Below the pieces are notes generated by a model, which saw only the letters and a list, made by a program, of their open reading frames with translations, did no database searches and was not told where the DNA came from. A DNA stretch of 64,000 nt from Streptomyces chattanoogensis. GTDB taxonomy: Bacteria > Actinomycetota > Actinomycetes > Streptomycetales > Streptomycetaceae. Every line of letters begins with the position of its first letter. Position 1 is the stretch's first letter. The stretch covers positions 1 to 64,000 of the forward strand of contig NZ_LGKG01000135.1 of NCBI RefSeq assembly GCF_001294335.1, written 5' to 3'. Shown in pieces: positions 54,728-62,825 of this stretch. The translations under genes were made by a program, and so were the position numbers.

Positions 54728-55350
54728 CCGGGAACGAGCCCGCGCCGGTGCGGGTGCTGCTCGCCGATGACGAGCATCTGATCCGGGGGGCGCTGGCGGC
54801 CCTCCTGGCCCTGGAGGACGACCTGGCGGTCGTCGCCCAGGCCGCGTCCGGCCCCGAGGCGCTGGCGATGGCCGAGGCACACCGGCCCGATGTGGCCGTA
54901 CTGGATCTGCAGATGCCGGGGGCGGACGGTGTGGCGGTGGCCACATCGCTGCGCAGCCGGCTGCCGGGGTGCCGCACCATGATCGTGACGAGTCACGGCC
55001 GCGCCGGACATCTGAAACGGGCCCTGGAGGCGGACGTGCGGGGGTTCGTCCCCAAGACCGTCTCGGCGCAGCGGCTCGCGGAGATCATCCGTGCGGTGCA
55101 CGCCGGAAACCGGTACATCGACCCGGAGTTGGCGGCCGACGCCATCAGCGCGGGGGACTCGCCGCTGACCGCGCGGGAGGCGGAAGTGCTGGAGTACGCG
55201 GAGAACGGGGCGCCCATCGCGGAGATCGCGGTGCGGGCCTCGCTCTCGCCCGGGACGGTGCGCAACTACCTCTCCTCGGCCACCGCGAAGCTGTCCGCGG
55301 AGAACCGTCATACCGCGGCACGCATCGCCCGCGCCCGGGGTTGGCTATAG
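54724..55350 (+). CDS. Response regulator, NarL/LuxR family
   Basis: 208 residues. The receiver domain has the acidic pocket 'VLLADDEHLIRGAL', phospho-Asp in 'DVAVLDLQMPGADG' and Lys in 'GFVPKTVSAQRLAEII'. The LuxR-type helix-turn-helix is 'LTAREAEVLEYAENGAPIAE' followed by 'LSPGTVRNYLSSATAKL'. It is the partner of the histidine kinase and the likely regulator of the operon. The stop is 34 bp before tRNA-Gly, and TATAGT overlaps the stop, perhaps the tRNA's -10 box. Confidence 0.94.
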   Translation: MTGNEPAPVRVLLADDEHLIRGALAALLALEDDLAVVAQAASGPEALAMAEAHRPDVAVLDLQMPGADGVAVATSLRSRLPGCRTMIVTSHGRAGHLKRALEADVRGFVPKTVSAQRLAEIIRAVHAGNRYIDPELAADAISAGDSPLTAREAEVLEYAENGAPIAEIAVRASLSPGTVRNYLSSATAKLSAENRHTAARIARARGWL

Positions 55351-55384
55351 TGGACCCCGCACCGCGCGCTCAGGCGGCGGGCAG

Positions 55385-55457
55385 GCGGACGTAGCTCAGT
55401 TGGTAGAGCGCAACCTTGCCAAGGTTGAGGTCGCGAGTTCGAGCCTCGTCGTCCGCT
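55385..55457 (+). tRNA. tRNA-Gly (anticodon GCC), copy 2
   Basis: 73 nt, identical to the gene at 51386. It sits immediately behind the response regulator gene, so the ABC/two-component operon is bracketed by two identical tRNA genes. Confidence 0.96.
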
Positions 55458-55464
55458 CAGAAAG

Positions 55465-55494
55465 AAGGCCCCGGATCTTCGGTCCGGGGCCTTT
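55465..55494 (+). terminator. Terminator after tRNA-Gly(GCC) copy 2, TTCG loop
   Basis: A 13-bp stem (AAGGCCCCGGATC with GGTCCGGGGCCTT, one GT wobble) closed by a stable TTCG tetraloop and followed by TTTTC. Confidence 0.9.
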
Positions 55495-55535
55495 TCGCAT
55501 GCCCGCCCCTCCCCCCCCGGGGCGGGCCGGGCCGG

Positions 55536-56450
55536 TCACGACCAGGTCAGACCCGTGAGGCGCTCATAGGCCTCGATGTACTTGGCGCGGGTGCGGTCGA
55601 CGATCTCCTGCGGGAGGGCGGGCGGCGGCTGCTCGCCCGTACGGTCCCAGGCGGCGGCCGGGGAGGTCAGCCAGTCGCGGACGTACTGCTTGTCGAAGGA
55701 CGGCTGCGCGCGGCCCGGCTGCCACTGGTCGGCGGGCCAGAAGCGGGAGGAGTCGGGGGTGAGCACCTCGTCGGCCAGGGTCAGCACCCTCTCGCCCCCG
55801 GGGCGCTCGTCGAAGCCGAACTCGAATTTGGTGTCGGCCAGGATGATGCCGCGCTCGCGGGCGATGTCGCGGGCCCGGCCGTAGACGGCGAGGGTGGTCC
55901 GGCGCAGTTCGGCGGCGACATCGGCGCCGGCCTGGCGGACGACCTCTTCGTAGGAGACGTTCTCGTCGTGGTCGCCGACGGCGGCCTTGGTGGCCGGGGT
56001 GAAGATCGGCTCGGGCAGTTCGGAACCGTCGGCCAGACCCTCGGGAAGCGCCAGACCGCAGACCGTACGGGACTGCCGGTACTCGGCGAGGCCGGAGCCG
56101 GTGAGGTAGCCGCGGGCCACGCATTCGACCGGGACCATGGCCAGGGACTTGCAGACCAGGGTGCGGCCGGCCCAGTCGGCCGGGGCGCCGGCCGGGACGT
56201 CGGTGGACAGGACGTGGTGGGGCGCCAGGTCGGCGAGCTGCTCGAACCACCACAGGGACAGCTGGGTCAGCACGCGGCCCTTGTCCGGGATGTCCGTGGG
56301 CAGCACCCAGTCGTACGCGGACTGACGGTCGCTGGCGACCATGATCAGTTGGCCGTCGGCGTTCTGGTAGAGGTCGCGCACCTTGCCGGTGTGCAGGTGG
56401 GTGAGCCCCGGGACCTGCACGGGCTCGGGCTTTTCTACGAAACCGGACAC
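55536..56450 (-). CDS. purC: Phosphoribosylaminoimidazole-succinocarboxamide synthase
   Basis: 304 residues, SAICAR synthetase: joins CAIR and aspartate with ATP. Marks are 'GKVRDLYQNADGQLIMVASD', 'SAYDWVLPTDIPDKGRVLTQ', 'VECVARGYLTGSGLAEY', 'ILADTKFEFGFDE' and 'LADEVLTPDSSRFWP'. The GTG at 56450 has GGAGG four bases upstream. It is monocistronic here, separated from the MFS gene by 88 bp. Confidence 0.97.
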   Translation of the reverse strand: MSGFVEKPEPVQVPGLTHLHTGKVRDLYQNADGQLIMVASDRQSAYDWVLPTDIPDKGRVLTQLSLWWFEQLADLAPHHVLSTDVPAGAPADWAGRTLVCKSLAMVPVECVARGYLTGSGLAEYRQSRTVCGLALPEGLADGSELPEPIFTPATKAAVGDHDENVSYEEVVRQAGADVAAELRRTTLAVYGRARDIARERGIILADTKFEFGFDERPGGERVLTLADEVLTPDSSRFWPADQWQPGRAQPSFDKQYVRDWLTSPAAAWDRTGEQPPPALPQEIVDRTRAKYIEAYERLTGLTWS

Positions 56451-56538
56451 GCTGCCTCCGCGTAGGTTGATCCAGGAGTCGCTCCGATTCTCCCGTATAC
56501 GGAAGGGGATCTTCGCCTCAGGGTCACCGGCCGGACGG

Positions 56539-57903
56539 TCAGGACGCCGTACGGACTCCGCGCAGCGCGACCGCGGCGAGGGTGAGGGCGGCCAGGACGG
56601 CGGCGGCGACGAGGATCGCGGGCGGCGAGAAGGCTCCGGTGAGCAGAGTGAACGCGTACGGGGCACAAAAGCCCAGGTAGCAGACGGACCAGAAGCGCGC
56701 GGTGAGCCGGGCCAGGCGGTGCGGCGGGGCGAGGGCGGCGACCTCCGTCAGGCCGTGGGCCACGCACAGGCCGTATCCGGCGCCGAGCAGCGCGGCGGCG
56801 AACAGGGCGACGGCGGGCTGGGTGTGGGCGACGGCGAGGGCGTCGACCGCGAAGCCGAGGACGATGGCGGCCAGGCCCGCGACGGCGTTGGCGATGCGGT
56901 GCCGGGCGGCAAGGCGGCGGGCGAGCGGGGCGACGAGGATGCCTGCGCCGGGGGTGACGGCGGTGACGATGCCGGCGTAGACGGTCCCCCAGCCGTCGAG
57001 GCGTGCGTCGACGAGGCCGGGGACGACGGCGAAGGCGATGGCGGGGGCCGCGAAGACCCAGGGCGCCACGGGGAGGACGAGGCGGCGGAAGGAGCGGGTG
57101 CGGGTGCGGTGCCCGGCCTCCCCGGCACCCTCGGCCGGGGCTTTCGCAGCCTGGGCTTTCGCGGCTTCGGCGGCGTTTGTGCTAGCGGAGGCAACCCTTC
57201 GCAGCCCGTCGGTGTTCACGTTATGTAGTCGAAGTGTGCGGGTGAGTGAGGGAGAGGCCGGCGAGGGTGAGGTCAGTGAAGGCGAGGTCTCGGGGACGCG
57301 GGCAGCGGAGACGGCCGCGGCCGTGGCGAGGAGCAGATGGGGGACGTAGGCCATGACCATCGGGCAGGGCGACCACTGGGCTATGAGGGCGGCGGCGAGG
57401 CCGCCGGAGGCGAAGCCCGCGGAGAGGAAGAGGCCGGAGCGGCGGGCGGCGGCGCCGGGGGTGGCGGCGGTGCCGTGCGGCGGGCAGGACAGTTCCTTGA
57501 CCCAGGCGCTGCCCGCGGTGAGGAGGGCGCCGGCGCCGAGTCCGGTGAGGAAGCGGCCGGGCCACAGCAGCCAGCCGGCGGCCGGGCCCGCCATCAGCAG
57601 GCAGGTCGACACGAAGGAGACGGCCAGGGCGGTGTAGACGAGGGGGCGGCGGCCGTGGCGGTCGGCGGCCGGGCCGGCCAGGAGGAGGGCGGGGACCAGC
57701 CCGAGGACGTATACGGCGAAGAGACCGGTGGTGGTGGCGGTGGTCAGCCCCAGGTCGGCCCGGTAAGCGCCGAGAAGCGCGGAGAACTGGTTGGCGCTCC
57801 AGCCGGAGGCGGTCATCAGCCAGCCCGCGCGCAGCCAGTGGCGGGGGCGGTGCGGGTGGCGGCCGGTGGCAGGGGGTGCGCCAGGTGTTGCCGTGATCGT
57901 CAT
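56539..57903 (-). CDS. MFS transporter
   Basis: 454 residues with twelve predicted membrane segments. The signature between helices 2 and 3 is 'GPAADRHGRRPLVYTALA'. The central cytoplasmic loop (about 205-270) is long and contains SPSLTSPSPASPSLT and an Ala-rich stretch. The best homology type is the drug or sugar efflux class. It is divergent from the LysR gene and probably controlled by it. The ATG at 57903 has no clear ribosome-binding site. Confidence 0.88.
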   Translation of the reverse strand: MTITATPGAPPATGRHPHRPRHWLRAGWLMTASGWSANQFSALLGAYRADLGLTTATTTGLFAVYVLGLVPALLLAGPAADRHGRRPLVYTALAVSFVSTCLLMAGPAAGWLLWPGRFLTGLGAGALLTAGSAWVKELSCPPHGTAATPGAAARRSGLFLSAGFASGGLAAALIAQWSPCPMVMAYVPHLLLATAAAVSAARVPETSPSLTSPSPASPSLTRTLRLHNVNTDGLRRVASASTNAAEAAKAQAAKAPAEGAGEAGHRTRTRSFRRLVLPVAPWVFAAPAIAFAVVPGLVDARLDGWGTVYAGIVTAVTPGAGILVAPLARRLAARHRIANAVAGLAAIVLGFAVDALAVAHTQPAVALFAAALLGAGYGLCVAHGLTEVAALAPPHRLARLTARFWSVCYLGFCAPYAFTLLTGAFSPPAILVAAAVLAALTLAAVALRGVRTAS

Positions 57904-58004
57904 GGAGGTAGGTGTACGTGCCGCGCGGGCCCTGGCACCTCCCCCGTTCAGCATTTGTGAACGGCCTCGGGGCTCGACCCTGACCTGCGTTTATCGTGGC
58001 GCGT

Positions 58005-58904
58005 ATGGATCTGCGACGGCTGTCTTCCTTCCTGGCGGTGGTCGAGGAGGGCCACTTCGGGCGGGCGGCGGCGCGGCTGTTTCTGTCGCCCGCAGCGGTG
58101 ACGGGGCATGTGCAGCAGCTGGAGCGGGAGTTCGGCACCCCGCTGCTGGAGCGGAATCCGGTGGCGCCGACTCCGGCGGGGCGGCGGCTGGTCTCGCATG
58201 CCCGTACGCTGCTCGCCGCGGCCAATGCCGCCATGGACGATGTGGCGGAGGCGGCGCAGGGGACACCGCCGGAGCGGCCGCTGCGGGTCGGTGTGATGGG
58301 GCACGGGTCGGCCGAGGTCACCCCGACCGCGGTCAGTGCCTTCCGCCGGGCGCGGCCCGACGTGCCGCTGTCGCTGGTGCAGTTGGACTTCACCGAGCAT
58401 TGCAGTGCGCTGCGCGAGGACCGGGTGGATGTGGCGTTCGTACGGCCGCTGATCCGGTCCGAGGGCATCGAGGTCGATGTGCTGACGACCGAGCAGCGGA
58501 TCGTGGTGGTGCCGGCGGCGTCCTCGCTCGCGGACGCGGCGCGGGAGGGGGTGCGGCGGGCGGACATCATCGACCTGCCGTATCTGCGGGTGCCGCCGCA
58601 CACCCCGCGGCCCTTCACCGACTACCTGTACTTCGACGCGGCCGAACGGCGCGGCCCCGACTACGCGCTGACTCCGCACGACTGCCTGACGAGCATCGCC
58701 GCGGGGCGGGGCGCGGGCTCGGCGCTGAAGTCGTTCGCGCGCTTCTATTCCTGGCCGGGCACGGTGTACGTGCCGGTGCTGGATGCGCCGTGGGCACACA
58801 GCGTGCTGGCGACCAGGGCCGGCGACCGGAATCCGGAGGTGCGGATCTTCCGTGCGCTGACGGTGGCGCTGGCCCGGGAGTTGGGGCCGGCGGCGTCGCG
58901 GTAG
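58005..58904 (+). CDS. LysR-family transcriptional regulator
   Basis: 299 residues. The N-terminal winged helix has 'LRRLSSFLAVVEEGHFGRAA' and 'SPAAVTGHVQQLEREFGTPL'; the C-terminal periplasmic-binding-like domain (about 90-290) has 'PLRVGVMGHGSAEVTP' and 'TEHCSALREDRVDVAFVRPL'. The ATG at 58005 was preferred over a GTG three codons earlier because it gives the usual M-D-L-R-R start. It is divergent from the MFS gene with about 100 bp between them, where its operator should lie. Confidence 0.92.
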   Translation: MDLRRLSSFLAVVEEGHFGRAAARLFLSPAAVTGHVQQLEREFGTPLLERNPVAPTPAGRRLVSHARTLLAAANAAMDDVAEAAQGTPPERPLRVGVMGHGSAEVTPTAVSAFRRARPDVPLSLVQLDFTEHCSALREDRVDVAFVRPLIRSEGIEVDVLTTEQRIVVVPAASSLADAAREGVRRADIIDLPYLRVPPHTPRPFTDYLYFDAAERRGPDYALTPHDCLTSIAAGRGAGSALKSFARFYSWPGTVYVPVLDAPWAHSVLATRAGDRNPEVRIFRALTVALARELGPAASR

Positions 58905-58965
58905 CGGCGTGCGAGAGGCGCGATACCGGCGCGCGAGGGGCCTGGGAGAGGCATGGGAGAGGCTC

Positions 58966-60445
58966 TCAGTCCCGTTTGCAGATGCGGTCCAGGAGGTTGG
59001 CCGTGGCGCGCTGGATGCGGGGGTCGATATGGCCGGGGCGGTCGAGGGCCGGGGACCAGGCGAAGGTGCCGGAGGCGAAGACGAGGGCGCCGCTGGGAGC
59101 GCGGTAGAGGGAGGTCTCCTGGTGGCGGAGGGCGCCTTCGCCGTCGCGGTACGGGGAGTGGGCGAGCAGGATGCGGCGGGTGTGGTCGGGGAGGGGGGTC
59201 CGCGGGAAGTAGCGGTCGGCCTCGCCGGCCACCAGGCCGGGGAGTTCATCGCCTTCGTGGGCGCCGGTGGCCTCCCACAGCCAGTGGTCGCCGTTGCGGA
59301 CGACGAGGGAGGCCGGTTCGGGTACGCGGCCCGCGTACTGGATGCCCATCAGGCGCTGTTCGGGGGCGCCCATCTCGCGCCAGAGGGCGGGGCGGCCGGG
59401 GCCCTGGCGTTTGCGGCAGTTGAGGAGCGAGTCCGGGCCGGCGGGGGACGGGGACAGCTCGACCTGCCAGTACATGGTGTTGGCGGAGAGGAACACCAGG
59501 GACGTACCGGTGTCGCGGGCGCGCTCGGCGGTGCGGCGCATGGGCACCGACCAGTATTCGTCGTGGCCGGGGAAGACCAGGCCGCGGTAGCGGGCCGGGT
59601 CGACGCGGCCGGCGTGCAGATCGCGGGCGTCGGCGTAGGCGAGGTCGTAGCCGTAGCGCTCGGCCCAGCGGATGAAGTCGTAGGCGTGGCCGACGTGCAG
59701 GGGCAGTCCGGCGCCGGCGTAGGGGCGGTCGAAGGAGACGGTGGTGGCGGCGTCCTGTTCGCCCAGCAGCGCGCCCTTTTCGTCCCAGGCGTGGTAGAGG
59801 CTGGCGCCCGTGTGGCCGTCCTCCGGGTAGAGGTTGTAGGCCTGCCAGGTGATGTCGGGCAGCAGCAGGAGGAGGTCGGCGGGGTGGTCGTCGCGGACCG
59901 TGAAGGGGATGTGGGAGCGGTAGCCGTCGGCGGTGGTCAGGACGGCGACATAGGCGCCGAGGCGCCAGTACGTGGGGACCTGGAGGCGCCAGGAGAGCCA
60001 CCAGTGATGGCAGGAGATGGTGCGGTCGACCGTGAGCGGGGCCGGCTGCACGATGCCGGCGAGCCGCGGACTGGTGGTGATCTTGGAGGCGCCGGCTCCG
60101 GCGTAGTGGCCGATGCGGTAGACGTCGATGCTGAACGGCTGCGGCGGGTCGACCGAGACGCGGAAGTCGATGGCCTCGCCGGGGGGTCACCGCGCCGGTG
60201 CTGGCGAAGCCCTTGATCTGCCGGCGGACGTCGTCGGCCGTGCGCGGGCCGTTGTGCTTGCGGGGTGCCGGGACCCGCAGGTCGCCCTGGGCGACGGCGG
60301 GATCGACGTACCAGGGCACGACCCGGCCCGAGTCGAAGTAGTTCTCGCTGCCGCGCAGCCAGGGCAGCGGACCCTGCCCGAACGGGTCCGTGACCGCGTG
60401 GGCGAGCGCGCCCGATTCCCAGCGCCTGATCTGTTCCGTGCCCAC
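58966..60445 (-). pseudogene. N,N-dimethylformamidase beta-subunit-like protein, frameshifted at a C6 run
   Basis: The 5' part (60445 to about 60190) encodes 'GTEQIRRWESGALAHAVTDP', 'WLRGSENYFDSGRVVPWYVD' and 'QIKGFASTGAVTP'. After six C residues (plus-strand G at 60181-60186) the frame shifts; removing one C restores 'GEAIDFRVSVDPPQPFSIDV' and runs without a stop to 58966, through 'YDFIRWAERYGYDLAYADAR', 'VFPGHDEYWSVPMRR' and 'FLSANTMYWQVEL'. The restored product would have 492 residues. The family is related to dimethylformamidase large subunits; the actinobacterial members' substrate is unknown. The GTG at 60445 has a strong GGGAGG site. A sequencing error is a real possibility. Confidence 0.85.
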
Positions 60446-60671
60446 TTTCCGCTCCCCTCCCGCATCGCCCAGTGGCCGCGGCCGACAACGGCCGTTTCGG
60501 TACGACGGGTTGTGTTATGTCCCCGCCATGTAAATACGGCCCCATGACCCAGCACATCACATTACGCACCCACTCCGTCACCCTTCGTCGTGAATTTAGG
60601 GCTCCTTGGCCCGAAACACGAGCTGCAGGGGAACATTCAGCCGGTGCGGCCGGGAGCGGAGCGGCCCCGGC

Positions 60672-62489
60672 TCACACCAGCCTGACCGGCTTCTCCGGGC
60701 GGACGCCGACCGTCGTCAGCCAGCCGCGGAGCGGTCCGGCGTCGCCGTCGTCCACCAGGCTGAGCACCGGAACGCCGAGGTCGGCGCGGCGGGCGCCGTC
60801 GACCAGCAGGGCCGGGCCGTCCAGCCAGTCCAGCCCCGGGGTGGCGCCCGCGGTGTCGACGGCCGCACAGCACACCATGGCGGTGACGTGGTCGGCGAGC
60901 AACTCGCGGCCCGTGCGGGGCGGTTGCAGCGGGAAGAGCGGGAGGCCGCCTTCGGCCAGGCCGTCGCCCCAGGCCACGCCCGCGGCGGCGTCCTGTGCGA
61001 AGGCGCCGCGGGCCGCCTGGCGGGCCGCTTCCTCGCGCTCCTCGCGGGCGACCTCCGCGCCCAGGCGGGCGGCGACGAGATCACCCGCACGGTCGTCGCG
61101 GGCCAGGCGGTCGATGACCCGTGCGAGTGTGGGGCCGGCCGCGGCCGCCGTCGGTTCGCCGGGGGCGGGAGGGGCGGGCGGTGCGTGGTCGGCGGGCTGA
61201 CGGGCCGGGGTCCGCTCGCCGACGGCCGTACGGGCCGGGGTGCGGGCGTAGGAGCGGTTCGTGCCCGCCGCTGCGCCGGGACCGGCCGTCTGGCCTGCGC
61301 TCTGGCCGGCCGCCGGGAGGTCCGCTGCGGGCAGCTCGTCGAGGACGCGGTGCAGGCGGGCGGCCTCCAGGCGCCATTTGCGGTCCACGACCTCCTCCGG
61401 GTACTGGTTCCAGCCGACCGGGGACCAGTCGGGACCGGGTTCGGCCGGGCCGCCGTGGAAGAGCCGGGCGGCCAGCAGGGAGGCGGCGCGGTCGATGGCG
61501 CCGGGCTCCTCCAGGAGGTCGCAGGCGGGCCGCTCGCCGAGCCGGGAGGTGAAGCCCTCGGCGAGGCGGTCGCGGCGGGAGAGCTCGGTGAGCGCGGAGA
61601 CCACTCCGGCGTCCAGCCGGGACGGCCAGCGGCCCATCCGCCAGGCGGGCAGGGCCACCCGGGTCAGCAGCCGGTCCCAGCCGGCGTACGCGAGCCCGAC
61701 CTGTTCCTGGGCGACGATCCGCAGGCCGTAGTCGACGCCCTGGGCGCGCTCGGAGGCGGCCGCGGCGACCCCGCGCTCCATGATCGTGGCGTGGTCGCGG
61801 CAGGCACGCAGCAGCAGCCGCGACACCCGGCCGACGAACCGGAGCGGCAGGCCGAGCGGGCCCGCGGCGCGGGCGGAGACCGCGACGGCGGCGTCCAGGC
61901 CCCGGATGAAGCGGCGGGCGGCGGCTATGTCGGGGTGTGCGGACGGGCCGGTGCCCGCGACCACCGGGGCGAGCAGGGCGCGCAGCTCGGCGACCCGCAT
62001 CCACCACAGGAACGGTGAGCCGATGACCAGGACCGGTGCCTGGGCGGCCCGGCGGCCGGCGGTGCGGCGGGGCGGGCCGTGGGCGCGGTGCGTGCGGTCC
62101 TCGAGCCAGCTGTCGCAGTCGGGGGTGAGCGCTATCGCGGACGGGGCCGGGACCTCGAGGCGCTCGGCGAGATCGCGTACCAGACGGTAGAGGTCGGGGG
62201 CCGACTTCTCGGAGATCGGCACGGAGGGGCTGAGCGCGGGCCTGGCACGGGCGATGACGGCGGTGACCAGCGCCGCCAGGAGCAGCGCCACCACCGCGAG
62301 GCCGCTCACCGCCCAGCGGGCGGCGTCCCAGGCGCCTCCTGCGCCGAGATGGCCGGTCGCCCGGCCGGTGAACAGCACCACGGCCACCGCCGCGGGCAGC
62401 AGCGCCACGGCCATCGCTGAGCTGCGGATCCGCAGCACGGCGAGGGCGCGGGCGCGCGCCGCCAGGACGCCTGTTTCCGGACTTGCCAC
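60672..62489 (-). CDS. Membrane protein with degenerate M48 peptidase fold
   Basis: About 605 residues. Two N-terminal hydrophobic segments ('AMAVALLPAAVAVVLF' and 'AVSGLAVVALLLAALVTAVI') precede a region like the M48 family: 'LYRLVRDLAERLEVPAPSAI', 'LTPDCDSWLED', 'VLVIGSPFLWWMRVAELRAL'. Where M48 enzymes have the HExxH zinc motif this protein has LLAPVVAGTG, so it cannot bind zinc in the usual way. The remainder is helical with a Pro/Ala-rich insert near 410-470. Function unknown; scaffold or pseudoprotease roles are inference. Start is uncertain between GTG codons at 62489 and 62501. Confidence 0.75.
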   Translation of the reverse strand: MASPETGVLAARARALAVLRIRSSAMAVALLPAAVAVVLFTGRATGHLGAGGAWDAARWAVSGLAVVALLLAALVTAVIARARPALSPSVPISEKSAPDLYRLVRDLAERLEVPAPSAIALTPDCDSWLEDRTHRAHGPPRRTAGRRAAQAPVLVIGSPFLWWMRVAELRALLAPVVAGTGPSAHPDIAAARRFIRGLDAAVAVSARAAGPLGLPLRFVGRVSRLLLRACRDHATIMERGVAAAASERAQGVDYGLRIVAQEQVGLAYAGWDRLLTRVALPAWRMGRWPSRLDAGVVSALTELSRRDRLAEGFTSRLGERPACDLLEEPGAIDRAASLLAARLFHGGPAEPGPDWSPVGWNQYPEEVVDRKWRLEAARLHRVLDELPAADLPAAGQSAGQTAGPGAAAGTNRSYARTPARTAVGERTPARQPADHAPPAPPAPGEPTAAAAGPTLARVIDRLARDDRAGDLVAARLGAEVAREEREEAARQAARGAFAQDAAAGVAWGDGLAEGGLPLFPLQPPRTGRELLADHVTAMVCCAAVDTAGATPGLDWLDGPALLVDGARRADLGVPVLSLVDDGDAGPLRGWLTTVGVRPEKPVRLV

Positions 62490-62825
62490 GAGCCTGTACA
62501 CCCCCTGCTGTCCTGATGGAGCCGGACGGAGAGAACACGGGACGGACGGACGAGAACTGCGCGTTGTGCGGCAAGCGGGCTCACGCCGGGCGAGCTCACT
62601 CCACCACCACTGTGGCACCCGCCACTGACATCGCAATGCCGGTGAGCCACTTGTCGTACGCCACCGCGGCAGTCACGCCGGTTTCCGGCGCGGCTGCCGC
62701 AGGACGCTTGCGCGGCACCCTAGTTGGGGGTGGGGGTCACGTCAGCGGATAACCGGCGTCGTCACTCGATGGAATGGCTTTGGGTAAAGCCGGGAACCAA
62801 GCCGGGATGCTGCTTCCGTCCAGTC
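62490..62825. other. Intergenic between purD and the M48-like gene
   Basis: No gene. Two inverted repeats occur: a nested stem GCGGCAG...CGCCGG-TTT-CCGGCG...CTGCCGC (62666-62700) and GGCTTT-GGGT-AAAGCC (62776-62791). The second is a likely purD terminator, 35 bp past its stop. The promoter of the M48-like gene should be nearer 62510-62620. Confidence 0.5.

Noticed and set aside
57961..57990. A tRNA-like T-arm near the LysR start (GGGCTCGACCCTG)
   Set aside because: No acceptor, D-arm or anticodon stem can be folded around it.
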